From Arion vulgaris (taxonomy: Eukaryota; Mollusca; Gastropoda; Stylommatophora; Arionidae), in NCBI GenBank assembly GCA_020796225.1, contig CM036753.1:6195001-6259000 (forward strand): 64,000 nucleotides of DNA. The letters run 5' to 3'. The translations under genes were made by a program, and so were the position numbers. Under the pieces are notes generated by a model. The model did no database searches and was not told where the DNA came from. It was given only the letters and a program-made list of their open reading frames with translations. Shown here in pieces: positions 32,331 through 43,544 of this stretch; the first letter of the stretch is position 1, and every line of letters starts with the position of its first letter.

Positions 32331-33105
32331 TACATAGTGGTAGCTGTGATCTGTAATTTATCTTTGCAACAATACCTTTTGATTACGTCACAAACTGCAT
32401 TGAAACTATACCAAAGGTGCAAGATAACAAAACAAGATTTTCTAGTATTTGGTCTTCACATTTGCATTTCAGTGGGATTTTTTTTTTCTGTACTTTTGTT
32501 TGATAAGGGCAATTTGATTGAGACGTTGATTTAGCCTGATTTAGTACTTTGTTTTTGACCAGTAAACAAAAATATGGGAAATGCAGAATCAAATATTTTG
32601 AAATATGAATACACAGAATTGTCAGTCAAATGTGATGAAAAGGAAAAAAACTAATGAAAGAGGTACTCCAACACCTAAGATGGAAAAAACTGCGTAGAGG
32701 AATAACAGTTGAGCAAATGTGATTATTTGGTCACATTGAAAACACAATACATTGTTTAAGACAATATTAGAGGTAACAACCGAAGACAAGAGAGTAAGAA
32801 TAAAAAGTAGAGATGATTGAGAATGAAACATCAAAAGATAAATGTATAGCAGTCTATCCGAGTACACCTTCAGAACAAGAATTTGCTGACAATTCAATGT
32901 ATAACAGCCTTCAAATTCATGATGGCATATGCTGGTCATGATTTTGTACTATGCAATGATTCCTTATCAGTGCTTCGATTTTTCGTCAATACATTTTTTT
33001 CATAACGTTTTAACGTCAAAACGTATTTCAAGTGTTGTCGCGATGATCATAATAGTTGGTAGCCAGTGACTATCAAACGAAACTAATTTCTTATTACAAA
33101 GTGCG
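32331..33105. other. Mostly unannotated intronic stretch with a possible LINE remnant
   Basis: 32625-32760 gives KRYSNT..GKNCVEE and, in another frame, a VEQMWLFGH-like piece that may be a very decayed LINE tail. Otherwise nothing recognised. Confidence 0.35.
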
Positions 33106-33330
33106 TGAAGTTGACCACATCATCTATTGTTGACCACATCATCTATTGTTGACCACATTATCTATTGTTGACCACATCATCTATTGTTGACCACATCATC
33201 TATTGTTGACCACATCATCTATTGTTACACATCATCATTTTGAACGTCACTATTAGTGTTGCCATATCATCTATTGTTGCCTACATCAACTATTTTATAC
33301 ATCATCTTAAGTTGACCCATCATCTATTGT
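33106..33330. repeat. 19-bp minisatellite (about 11 units)
   Basis: Unit TTGACCACATCATCTATTG. Six perfect or near-perfect units, then decayed units up to 33330. Confidence 0.93.
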
Positions 33331-34025
33331 TGACCGACAGTCCAAAAAAAACTACGGGTTTTAACACCGTATTACCCAACATACCTCAAGGTAGGAAAAA
33401 TGGTTCCATAATCTTCCTCTTACCGTACTAAAGGTTGAATGTGTCGCAAAAATAAATATATCCTATACATATCAAAATATACTACAGACTAAGTGACCCT
33501 ACCACTAAAGCTTTCTAAAAGCGATCGCGGTAGACCACCTACACAGTAACATCAACGTAAAATTCCAAACTTAGTTCAGGTACTTATTTTGAACAAGATC
33601 ACTGAAGAATCCAATGTACCAGACATTGAACACCGTTGTCGTGTACGTCAATAAACATGACTATCATTAAGCTATACCGACTCTATATACGTGAAAGTTC
33701 TACTAGGCAAAGAGTTTTGTGGCTGAACATCAAATGTTGAGAACCGCTGATGTCAGCAGTAGGAAATTGTTGTCGTTACTATTGGCAATAAAAACTACTA
33801 TCAGTCACATTAATCTATATTAGTACTGACAGTGATACCAGTGCTCCCCAGTTGTGGTATCGTAATCTCATGGTCTCCGATTTACTACTCAATCAGAGTC
33901 TATATGCGTGCGACAGGCACATGGGATGAGGTTCTGGAGTGTTTCAATGAAGAACAGATAAACAAGCAGACACTGGTCTTACTTTAAATATGTTAGTATA
34001 ACTTATATCAGTCATCGTTATCATC
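33331..34025. other. Unannotated intronic stretch
   Basis: No recognised feature. Confidence 0.55.
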
Positions 34026-34026
34026 A

Positions 34027-34200
34027 CTGAGAGTCGCGATAGCGTAGTGTTTAGTGCACTCGATTCTTAGGCGTGTGGTCAGGGTTCAATTTCACAGAAA
34101 GTGTACCAGAGAAACACTGGAAGTAAAAGCGGCGGACGTGCTGTTGAACACATTACCATTCCTGGGTCGCTGAATAAATGGAAATTGTGACATACCCTTT
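34027..34200 (+). mobile_element. SINE3-type SINE (tRNA-derived)
   Basis: GAGAGTCGCGATAGCGTAGT (A-box region) and CAGGGTTCAATTTC (B box) match the SINE3 head at 63.7 kb (GAGAGCCGCGGTAGCGTAGT). The body differs and may belong to another 3' family. A fragment of SINE6 (GTTCAGTAGTTCGCCATTGC) follows at 34258-34305 in reverse. Confidence 0.65.
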
Positions 34201-34370
34201 ACGGGACGTCGCAATCAACAATAGTAACCGAGTTGTTGATTTTCTAGGCACCTCTTATGCGTTCAGTAGTTCGCCATTGCTTTCTGAACCGTGGCCACTA
34301 GTCAATGATAAATTCGGGTCCCACATCGTATTCCTAATATATCACAATATATGATCTCAAATGTTGCTTT

Positions 34371-34880
34371 ATTTTGGTTATCTCGTCATCCCTGGATTCA
34401 ATCGTTCGAAAATCACGTTAAAGTCATGTGATCGTGCTTTCTTATACATGACTTATTACAACAGAAAATGAAGAACACTTTCTTAGACATGACTTGTGTA
34501 CCAACAGAATATGAAGAACACTTTCTTAGACATGACTTGTGTACCAACAGAATATGAAGAACACTTTCTTAGACATGACTTGTGTACCAACAGAATATGA
34601 AGAACACTTTCTTAGACATGACTTGTGTACCAACAGAAGACATTTTGGTTATCTCGTCATCCCTGGATTCAATCGTTCGAAAATCACGTTAAAGTCATGT
34701 GATCGTGCTTTCTCAATGTACCTTCTCATCATCAGATTAATTTTTAAAAAGGTTTTTAAAAATATGAAGAACACTTTCTTAGACATGACTTGTGTACCAA
34801 TAGAAGACAGCTGTCAAACTATGAAGAATACTTTCTTAGACATGACTTGTGTACCAACAGAAGACAGCTGTCAAACTATT
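34371..34880. repeat. 43-bp minisatellite with a duplicated 72-bp flank
   Basis: Unit AATATGAAGAACACTTTCTT plus AGACATGACTTGTGTACCAA plus CAG, about seven units in two blocks (34465-34640, 34762-34862). The 72-bp sequence beginning ATTTTGGTTATCTCGTCATC is at 34371-34442 and again at 34642-34713, showing that array plus flank was duplicated together. Confidence 0.92.
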
Positions 34881-34889
34881 GAAATTAGC

Positions 34890-35915
34890 ATTGTGAAAAT
34901 TGGTGTAAATGAAATGAAAGAAGCACTAGAGAATATAAGGATGGCCAAAGCACCAGACGAAGATTAGTGATTACATGCTTGAAGCATATACAAAACTCGA
35001 CAGTAAGGTTAGGTGTAATCATTAACCGAATATTGGAAATCGAAACGGTTACTAATTACTGGCAAAGTGAAATAATTATTCCAATCCCAAAGAAAGTTGA
35101 CCTGTCACATTGCAACAATTAGAGAGACTTCACGCCTCCATATCTGTTCCTCTGAAGGTAATCTGCTTGGTTATATATAATATAATGAAAATATCAAATG
35201 GATATATGTGAAAATTATGCAGGATTTAGAAAGGGAAAGAGCTGCTACAACCATCTTTTTACTATGAGTAATACCATAGAGCCAACATTATAGATGTGCT
35301 AGCGTTCTATATTTGTAAATGACCCTTCACAGTCTGAATAGGGCAACATTACTGATGTGTTTGACACCCCATTGCATACCAACTAAAGTAATCAATGTAT
35401 TCAATTAACTATATGAGGAATACAAGTGAACGTTGATACCGGACCTATGGAAACCGAATAGTTCAAAATAACATCAGGGATTACGAAGGGATACATCCTG
35501 ACACACGTTCTATTTCTTATTGTAATGGGCTACCAATACTTCTGTATGGCAGCGAATCATGGACAATTAACAAACAATCAATAAGATCATTGGAAGCCAC
35601 AGAGATGTGGTTTTACAGAAGAATGCTGAAAATTCTATGGACAGCGAAGAAAACAAATGATGAGGTTTTTAATCAGGCCTGCACACAAAGAAACCTTATC
35701 AAGAGAATAAGAATTAGACAATCAAGGTTCTTCGAGCACATAATACGAAGAGAATGTTTAGAACATTTGGTGACAACAGGTAAATTCAGGGAAGGAGATA
35801 TCGTGGAAGACAGAGGGAGAATATGTTGGAGGGTCTGACATCGTGGTTCGACAAAAGATCGACGTCAAATTGATTATGTGCGCCAATGAGAGAGGAGTGT
35901 GTGCCAGAGGACGAT
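34890..35915 (+). mobile_element. LINE RT, long but heavily decayed copy
   Basis: In order: VNEMKEALENIRMAKAPDED (palm), a degraded GFRKGRSC..H-FT near 35220, then SEATEMWFYRRML-type sequence (actual LEATEMWFYRRMLKILWTA), KRIRIRQSRFFEHIIRRE and CLEHLVTTGKF. These are the palm to tail parts of a non-LTR element with multiple frameshifts and internal deletions. Confidence 0.85.
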
Positions 35916-35989
35916 GATGATTCTAGTCCTGAAGGCATGGAACAACAATCGATTGATGTACATATCTCTTGAAATCATGGTAACAAACA

Positions 35990-37705
35990 CTTATCATTTT
36001 AACATACTCTTCCCTTGTATCATGTGTTAATATATCTCTTCCCTTGTATCATGTGTTAATATATCTCTTCCCTTGTATCATGTGTTAATATACTCTTCCT
36101 TGTATCATGTGTTAATATATCTCTTCCCTTGTATCATGTGTTAATATATCTCTTCCCTTGTATCATGTGTTAATATATCTCTTCCCTTGTATCATGTGTT
36201 AATATATCTCTTCCCTTGTATCATGTGTTAATATATCTCTTCCCTTGTATCATGTGTTAATATATCTCTTACCTTGTATCATGTGTTAATATATCTCTTC
36301 CCTTGTATCATGTGTTAATATATTCCTTCCCTTGTATCATGTGTTAATATATCTCTTCCCTTGTATCATGTGTTAATATATCTCTTCCCTTGTATCATGT
36401 GTTAATATACTCTTCCTTGTATCATGTGTTAATATATGTTAATATATCTCTTCCTGTATCATGTGTTAATATATCTCTTCCTTGTATCATGTGTTAATAT
36501 ATCTCTTCCTTGTATCATGTGTTAATATATCTCTTCCTTGTATCATGTGTTAATATATCTCTTCCTTGTATCATGTGTTAATATATCTCTTCCTTGTATC
36601 ATGTGTTAATATACTCTTCCTTGTATCATGTGTTAATATATCTCTTCCTTGTATCATGTGTTAATATATCTCTTCCTTGTATCATGTGTTAATATATCTC
36701 TTCCTTGTATCATGTGTTAATATATTCTTCCTTGTATCATGTGTTAATATATCTCTTCCATTGTATCATGTGTTAATATATCTCTTCCCTTGTATCATGT
36801 GTTAATATATCTCTTCCCTTGTATCATGTGTTAATATATCTCTTCCCTTGTATCATGTGTTAAAATATCTCTTCCCTTGTATCATGTGTTAATATATCTC
36901 TTCCCTTGTATCATGTGTTAAATACTCTTCCCTTGTATCATGTGTTAATATATCTCTTCCCTTGTATCATGTGTTAATATATCTCTTCCCTTGTATCATG
37001 TGTTAATATATCTCTTCCCTTGTATCATGTGTTAATATATCTCTTCCTTGTATCATGTGTTAATATATCTCTTCCTTGTATCATGTGTTAACATATCTCT
37101 TCCTTGTATCATGTGTTAATATACTCTTCCTTGTATCATGTGTTAATATACTCTTCCTTGTATCATGTGTTAATATATCTCTTCCCTTGTATCATGTGTT
37201 AATATACCTCTTCCCTTGTATCATGTGTTAATATATCTCTTCCCTTGTATCATGTGTTAATATATCTCTTCCCTTGTATCATGTGTTAACATATCTCTTC
37301 CCTTGTATCATGTGTTAATATATCTCTTCCCTTGTATCATGTGTTAATATATCTCTTCCCTTGTATCATGTGTTAATATATCTCTTCCTTGTATCATGTG
37401 TTAACATATCTCTTCCTTGTATCATGTGTTAATATATCTTCCTTGTATCATGTGTTAATATCAACTCTTCCTTGTATCATGTATTAATATATCTCTGATT
37501 CCTTGTATCATGTGTTAATATACCTTCCCTTGTATCATGTGTTAATATATCTCTTCCTTGTATCACTGTGTTAATATATTCTTCCCTTGTATCATGTGTA
37601 ATATACCTCTTCCTGTATCATGTGTAACATATCTTCCCTGTATCATGTGTAAAATCTCTTCTTGTATCATGTTAATATCTCTTGCCTTGTATCATGTGTT
37701 ATACT
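35990..37705. repeat. 29/28-bp minisatellite (about 58 units, 1.7 kb)
   Basis: Unit TATCATGTGTTAATATATCT plus CTTCCCTTG (29 bp), with 28-bp units having CTTCCTTG. Blocks of CCC-type (36000-36400, 36750-37040, 37170-37390) alternate with CC-type (36430-36740, 37040-37165). The 3' edge decays with many indels. No source sequence was found elsewhere in the window. Confidence 0.96.
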
Positions 37706-38040
37706 TTTGTAAATGTTGTTTGTATATGTTTAATTATTTTTTGTACAACTTAGTACTTTGTTTTTACAGTGTTATCGCTATTTTATCATAATTTTACTCA
37801 GCTCTTCCTGTTATATGATAATTAATCTTCCTTAAGACAAGTTGTTTTATATTCTTCTTGATTTGTACAACAATTATTTGTCGCTTTATCATTGTTAATA
37901 ATCTATTTTGTATCATTTAATATTCCTTTATTGTATATAGTAAATATTTGTATCATTCTTTTATTCTTTCATTAGTAATAATTGTGAATACTCTTTCTAT
38001 ATTTCTATTATTTGTATCATTTTATGAAATCTCTCTTGTT
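37706..38040. other. AT-rich intronic stretch
   Basis: T-rich with loose TTGTATCATTT repeats; nothing else recognised. Confidence 0.55.
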
Positions 38041-38600
38041 CATTGATTTCTATTAGTTTTGATACATTTATGAAATTCTCTTCTTGACTTTACTATTATG
38101 TTGGTGATACATTTATGAAATTCCCTTCACTCTGACTTTCTATTAGTTGGTGATACATTTATGAAATTCCTTCTCTCTGACTTTCTATTAGTTGGTGATA
38201 CAATTATGTAATTCCACTGCTCTTGACTTTCATTGTTTATGACATTTATGTAATTCCCTCACTTGACTTTCTATTAGTTGGTGATACATTTATGTAATTC
38301 CCTCTTGACTTTCTATTAGTTGGTGAAATTTATGTAATTCTTCTCTCTGACTTTCTATTAGTTTATGTACATTTATGTAATTCCTTATCTCTGACTTTCA
38401 TTAGTTGGGGATACATTTATGAAATTCCCTTCACTCTGACTTTCTATTAGTTGGTGATACATTTATGTAATTCTTACTTGACTTTCATTAGTTGGTGAAC
38501 ATTTATGTAATTCCTCTCTCTGACTTTCTATTAGTTGTGATACATTTATGAATTTTCTTTGACTTTCTATTAGTTGTGATACATTTATGAAATTCTTGCT
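38041..38600. repeat. 46-bp minisatellite (about 12 units, ragged)
   Basis: Unit TGATACATTTATGAAATTCC plus CTTCACTCTGACTTTCTATT plus AGTTGG, with starts at 38105 and 38151. Many units have one- to five-base losses. Confidence 0.9.
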
Positions 38601-38687
38601 TGCTTCTTTTTGATCATTTAGAACTCTCTACTCTTTCTATTAGCTGGTGACAAAATGATTGAAAGGAAAAGATTGATCTTCTTCTTC

Positions 38688-38835
38688 TATTCCACCATTT
38701 ACTTCTTTATAGAAGTGTTGAGGAAGGAGGGAATCTAGTGATCTTGTGATTGCTTGTTCTAAGGCACTTTGTAAGCTGTTATTTATTTTCTTAAGGCTGT
38801 TCTTGATGCCATCGCTCTATCTTTTGAGTGGTTTT
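38688..38835 (-). mobile_element. LINE family Y 3' end (fragment)
   Basis: CCACCATTTACTTCTTTATA plus GAAGTG, CTAAGGCACTTTGTAAG and GGCTGTTCTTGATGCCATCG match 14225-14355. Confidence 0.75.
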
Positions 38836-39350
38836 AAAATGGCGATTGATAAATTTATGAAATTTATTTCTCTCCAACGTTTTCCATTATCAATTATTAA
38901 TTAAATTCCAATCCTTGATCGGTTTTTTCCCTCTCCTCTCGGATGTGGCCATGATATCTGCACAAAGCTGGGGACAGGGAAGGCAAGGATAAGCACACGT
39001 GATCGATATTCACAAATTTGTAGAATTCTGTTTTATCTTCCAACTCGGATGTAGAATGAGGTCATCAGAATTCAATTCACGTACTCAATGAATTCATGTT
39101 TTTATTGTGTTGTTTATATTTGTGGAAACTTGCTTGTAACAAGAGAATTATATATGCTTATGTGAGGAAGAAATAACGCCTGTTTTTGTAGTGCTTCGAT
39201 TGTGGGGAAACGTTGGTCGCGTAATTCTCTCGGAAGGAAGGGGGGCGGTGTTGCGACTATGAGAGAGAGAGAATTACATTGAGATATAGTGGGGTGGGGG
39301 CAGGGGGATAAAGAGAAAAAGATATGGTTAGCCTATGTGAGAGTGTCACG
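38836..39350. other. Unannotated intronic stretch
   Basis: No recognised feature; G-rich patch (GGGGTGGGGGCAGGGGG) at 39290-39310. Confidence 0.55.
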
Positions 39351-39352
39351 GA

Positions 39353-39445
39353 AGAGCGTCAATATCTGAGATGGTAGCAAGCATTAGGGACAGAGATTTG
39401 TGGAGCTTCATGATCGCATACGCCAGCTGGCACGGCACCTGATGA
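39353..39445 (+). mobile_element. LINE C-terminal end
   Basis: ISEMVASIRDRDLWSFMIAY then ASWHGT and a stop matches the (A/E)..RDR..WR.M.A.A..HGT ending of non-LTR ORFs. Only this end is present. A (GA)n tract follows at 39505-39545. Confidence 0.6.
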
Positions 39446-39624
39446 TGATGATGATGTGAGAGTGTAATGGACATAAGTTACTTGGTGCCCTAAGCATATG
39501 TGTGTGTGAGAGAGATAAAGAGAGAGAGAAAGAGAGAGGGGGGAGAAAGATAATTTAATGAATCTAAGGTAGATGGTAATCGAAAAAGGGTGGAGACTGC
39601 AGTAAAACTTGGAAAAATAGGTAA

Positions 39625-40535
39625 ACACGTAAAAACAAAGTACTACAGTTTTACAAAATACATAAACAGTGACGATAAACAGCAACGTTTCGACCAAAAG
39701 GCCTTTATCAAGCAAACAATACAACAAGAATGACGAATTTCGAGGAACACTACAAATGGACGATTACATGTGGAAACATAAACCTATCTAATGAAAATCT
39801 GGGAATAAAAACGAACAACGAAATGAGTGCAACACAAAAACCGAAAGTGGAAAAGGAGAGGAAAAATAAACAATATAGTGGATAAATGACACATATATGG
39901 AGCAAACACACATATAGATAACAAGGCACGAGATAAGACAGTACTAAGAAGCATAGGAATGTAATGCGTTGAGTCCAAGAGGTCGCAAAGTGCCATAGAA
40001 TGAAATAAAACGGTTCTCCAGGGCGAATCGACTGCGATCATCGGAGGAACATGATCGGATAGCTGTGACCTGGACATCGTCAACTCCTGAATGGCCAGTA
40101 TCATTGAAATGAGTGGCCACAGGAGTCACAGAGGATTGGCGAATATCGCGTAAGTGTTGGGCGAATCGGTCACTGAGCCTCTTACCGGTTTCACCAATAT
40201 AGGCCTTATGGCATCGTTTGCAGGTGATAGCATAGATGATATTGCGGGACTCACACGTGAAACTGTCTTGAATGGTATAGGTAGCTTTTGGAAAAGAGAC
40301 AGTACGGGTCTGTATTACATATGCACATGTATTACAGCGCCGACGGCCACATTGGATGGTGCCAAAGTGACTCTGGATGTTAAGCTTGAGGCGACTGTGT
40401 ACCAACAAATCCTTGAAGCTTCTGTCCCGTCTGTACGCCACCAAAGGATAGTGTTGGAAGACTGAACGTGTCTCAGGATCAGACTGAAGAATAGGAGATG
40501 ATGGAATAAGACCTTTTTCACCAGGGAACTATGAG
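39625..40535 (-). mobile_element. Penelope-like element 3' part with GIY-YIG endonuclease
   Basis: The minus strand has an uninterrupted frame from about 40530 to a stop at 39944, then a non-coding 3' region ending in the conserved block at 39640-39720 shared with the 7.7- and 27.5-kb copies. No reverse transcriptase is left upstream, so the copy is 5'-truncated. The 3' block holds the hammerhead-like core GATAAAGGCC-UUUU-GGUCGAAACG. Confidence 0.82.
39944..40530 (-). pseudogene. Penelope-type GIY-YIG endonuclease domain (truncated ORF)
   Basis: Reads SDPETRSVFQHYPLVAYRR, then DRSFKDLLVHSRL, a Cys motif CGRRRCNTC, FTCESRNIIYAITCKRC and AYIGETGKRLSDRFAQH, ending with LENRFISFYGTL and a stop. 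IIY ... YIG is the GIY-YIG core, with a CxxC zinc-finger motif between, as in Penelope endonucleases. The core Arg (GKRLSDRF) is present and the domain looks intact. The frame is open upstream only to about 40530 (stop), so it is a fragment cut off from its reverse transcriptase. The + strand 103-codon frame across it is a shadow. Confidence 0.85.
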
Positions 40536-40621
40536 GTAGATGGTACCATGACAGTATGAGAAAGAGAGAGAGAAATAAATAGAGAGAAAAATATAAAATG
40601 GGTCTGATGGTAGTTTCAGTT

Positions 40622-40825
40622 TTTTCTTCTTCAAACGTGTACGTTGTGCCAGTTATGCGCCTACAAGTAGGCCAGCACATCCGATTTCTGCTACACTCTT
40701 TTTATTTACTAGGGTAGCTTCCCTAGGTCCTCACCTCAGTCTCCTCTTACAACATGCCGTATAGGTCGAAGTGTTACTATTCTTTGCTCCCCTTTCGAGC
40801 CATGGTAATACACTGGTGGTAGCTT
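40622..40825 (+). mobile_element. Rep270 copy with internal deletion
   Basis: Jumps from CTTCTTCAAACG directly to TGTACGTTGTGCCAGTTATG, missing about 75 bp present in other copies; continues CTACAAGTAGGCCAGCACAT to CTTTGCTCCCCTTTCGAGCC. Confidence 0.85.
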
Positions 40826-40834
40826 CAGCGAATG

Positions 40835-41150
40835 AGAGAGTATAATGGATCTAAGAATAGGAAACGTTTGTAACCAGTCAGGCATAAAAAAAGACTGGCG
40901 ATGGATAGGACAGACATTGAGAAGACAAACCGGAAGCATTGCAAGACAGGCACTGTTTTGGAACCCACCGGGAAAGAGAAGTAGTGGAAGGCCTAGACAT
41001 ACCTGGAGAAGAGAGCTGGAGGCTGATATGAAAAGGATAGGTCAAACATGAAAAGAATTGGAAGGGATGGCAGGAGATAGGAAATGCTGGAAGAAGTTTG
41101 TTGAAGACTTGTGCTCCATTGGGAGTTGAAAGGTGAAGAAGAGAAGAAGT
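40835..41150 (+). mobile_element. LINE Z tail (copy 2)
   Basis: DWRWIGQTLRRQTGSIARQA, LFWNPPGKRSSGRPRHTWRR and ELEADMKRIGQT, then one stop and KKFVEDLCSIGS to the terminal stop. Near-identical to the minus copy at 15.6 kb. Confidence 0.85.
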
Positions 41151-41294
41151 CAGGCATAGGAATATTCAGCATATATACACTACGACGTCTGCTGAGTAAG
41201 AATGAGCACCTATGCGATTGCTCCAAGAACTATGAGTTCGGTTCATTGACCAATAACTACGAGAATATGACAAGAAGCTAAAGGCGTCGGATTA

Positions 41295-41512
41295 ACATCA
41301 TTGAACGTAGTTCTTCTATATGATTCGATTACTTTCAATAGAAATTGCACGCCACCTGCATGTAGTATTGTACAAAGCACAAACTTCGCAGCTCCAGCAA
41401 TAATCTCAAACGGTCTCAGGGAAAAATATGAACTCTTGAAACGAATGACGTGGTCTGGATTCGAACTTGTGAACATAGAAACGCAAGACAAACTGTTTTA
41501 ACGCATTGCCAC
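41295..41512 (-). mobile_element. SINE1 (copy, minus)
   Basis: GTACAAAGCACAAACTTCGC plus AGCTCCAGC is the reversed body. Reversed B box GGATTCGAACTTGTG (reads CAAGTTCGAATCC) at about 41458. The head is degraded. Confidence 0.8.
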
Positions 41513-42084
41513 AGAATGATAGAGATATTAGTAAATATTCTTCTTCTTCTGCTATCAACTTCTGCTATGCGACTACTCCACTACTCCGGTACGTTTCATA
41601 AACAGGTCGGTGCGCTTGATGTCTTCACTGGTCCCCCATAGTTTGTTTTGAAGGGTTGCTTCTGTTGGCCAGATCTCCATTCTCACACTGCTCAGACCGG
41701 GGCAGAGTAAATATAATAAATGAAAGACTATGAAAGAATACGATTATTAAAGTACGGATTGAAGAAACAGATTGAGTGGATGATTGTTTCATTGATTGAC
41801 TGAGAAAGCTGATAGAATAAATAAGTAAATAAGTGCAAACAACGAATCAGTATTGATCAATTAGTTGATGAGGAAATATGTAGAGTCGTCCAGTGAATAA
41901 ACTTGAAAGTGCGGGAAAGAGTTAACTATATAAAAGAAATAGACTCATGAAATATCAATTAGTACAGGAGCTGTCATTTAACTGATTGAATTTAGCATTC
42001 ACTCAGTGGATGAGTGGTGGAAGTGGAAGAAGTGGATTGAACGAACAGACATGTATGTCTATTGGTTATATAGTTAGATCTTTC
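41513..42084. other. Unannotated intronic stretch
   Basis: 41570-41700 (GTCCCCCATAGTTTG, GGCCAGATCTCCATTC) resembles 47560-47640 (TTCCCCATAGCTTGCTCTG) and may be an unassigned repeat; otherwise nothing. Confidence 0.4.
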
Positions 42085-42215
42085 CTAGGCGTTGTTGCTA
42101 GAGCTACAGAGTTTGCTCTTCGTGCAATACTTCCGCAATAAAGGTGTCATTTCTTGGATGAGGGGCCGAGTCTTGTGGGCAGACCAGGTGCAGTGAAGTA
42201 AATTCTTCGCCTGTA
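42085..42215 (+). mobile_element. SINE1 5'-truncated copy
   Basis: GGCGTTGTTGCTAGAGCTAC plus AGAGTTTGC, CTTCGTGCAATACTTCCGC and GGTGCAGTGAAGTAAATTC are the SINE1 body and 3' end. Confidence 0.75.
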
Positions 42216-42224
42216 TGCTTCTTT

Positions 42225-42475
42225 AGAACACTTTCAACACCTTGCTTCATTACGGTAACTCCTGTGAGGAACTTTCAACACCTTGCTCCATTACGGTAAC
42301 TCCTGTGAGGAACTTTCAACATCTTGCTCCATTACGGTAACTCCGTGAGAAACTTTCACTCTTGCTCCATTACGGTAATCCTGTGAAAACTTTCAACACC
42401 TGGCTTCATTACGGTAACTCCTGTGAGGAACTTTCAACACCTTGCTCCATTACGGTAACTCCTGTGGGGAACTTA
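42225..42475. repeat. 41-bp minisatellite (6 units)
   Basis: Unit ACTTTCAACACCTTGCTCCA plus TTACGGTAACTCCTGTGAGG plus A. Directly follows the SINE1 fragment. Confidence 0.93.
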
Positions 42476-42544
42476 AAAAGAAGTAATTCTTGTTATACCA
42501 CGTGGTATACAAATAACAACTCGTTACTGACTGTAGTACCACTT

Positions 42545-42738
42545 TTTAGGGCGGTGTAGGACAAGTGGGACGAGAGCCTGATGAATTTAATGGCCACATT
42601 GCTTGTGCAGTCGCCGCGAACTGTGCAGGTTAGGATTTTTGTTTTATGCCCACAACAGAACAAAATCCTTGGCCTTACCGTGAATTCAACATGGTTCTCC
42701 CACATGGGAGCCACGATCTAATCCATTCGGTTGGTGTT
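42545..42738 (-). mobile_element. SINE4 (copy 2, minus)
   Basis: Reversed: CCGAATGGATTAGATCGTGG, TTGAATTCACGGTAAGGCCA, TTGTTCTGTTGTGGGCATAA, GCGACTGCACAAGCAATGTG and the tail CTTGTCCTACACCGCCCTAA (single copy). Confidence 0.88.
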
Positions 42739-42744
42739 AAATCT

Positions 42745-42960
42745 GTATTTTTCATTGACCGTCGACACACAATGGGTAACGTGGTCAACATCACGCCTGC
42801 CGCATTTACGTCCCAGAGATGTTCCTGGTATCTGATTGAGGCTGGGTCGATCTTAGAGCCGTAACGGTCGGAAAACATCACATGCTTACTGTGGAATTGA
42901 ACCGGTACCACTAGTCTAAGAAGCGAGTTGACTAACAACTATGCTACTGCGGCTCTCTCT
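42745..42960 (-). mobile_element. SINE3 (copy, minus)
   Basis: Reversed head AGAGCCGCAGTAGCATAGTT plus GTTAGTCAACTCGCTTC, B-box-like CCGGTTCAATTCC, and 3' part GGTCGACCC-like (GGCTGGGTCGATC here) with TTGACCGTCGACACACAATG. Lies immediately next to SINE4 on the same strand. Confidence 0.82.
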
Positions 42961-43244
42961 CTCACTTTGTGTGAGTCTACATTACCTATTTGACATGAGC
43001 TTATATCCAGCTCATCACGGTTCTGTCCATGACCCCATCTCAGCAAGGAGTCATTGCACACCCTCACTTTTGCCGAGAGTTGAAAGTTGTTTACCTGTTT
43101 AGCAAGTTGCAGATATATATTTCAAAACACAATTAATGCAGAATTGTTTGAGAAGATGTCACCACAATACAATACAAAAATAACACCATACAATAAAACA
43201 AATAGATAGAGAAAATAAACAGAAGTTTACGAGTAATTGTTCTT
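42961..43244. other. Unannotated intronic stretch
   Basis: No recognised feature. Confidence 0.55.
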
Positions 43245-43530
43245 GTCTTATTGACTCATTCCTCTCCAGTCCTCGAGGAGCATCGAGCCTCAAGATCGTT
43301 CACCACTTTTCTCTGCCTCTGGCACTTTTCGTTATGGCCTCCCAGGATACCCCAAAGCGTCCCTCAGTTCTTCAAGAAGACTCAGTAGTCTCCAAGTCTG
43401 TTTAAGACATCACTTTTACGTTTTTAAGTGCGTGTCTCAAGTACGGAATAACACTCGACTGTGTCTTCTGTAGGGTATGCCCGACCCATCGCCATTTTCT
43501 CCTCTCAATTTGGGTCATCGTGGGTTCATG
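43245..43530 (-). mobile_element. LINE C-terminal tail
   Basis: QIERRKWRWVGHTLQKTQSS, then HALKNVKVMS, a stop, and WEAITKSARGREKW in a shifted frame. Matches the R-W-WVGH-L ... W......R..W tail of non-LTR ORFs. It ends against MITE-A copy 2. Confidence 0.75.
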
Positions 43531-43544
43531 CCTTGTTCTTATTC

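Noticed and set aside
40154..40465. 103-codon + frame
   Set aside because: Antisense shadow of the Penelope GIY-YIG domain.
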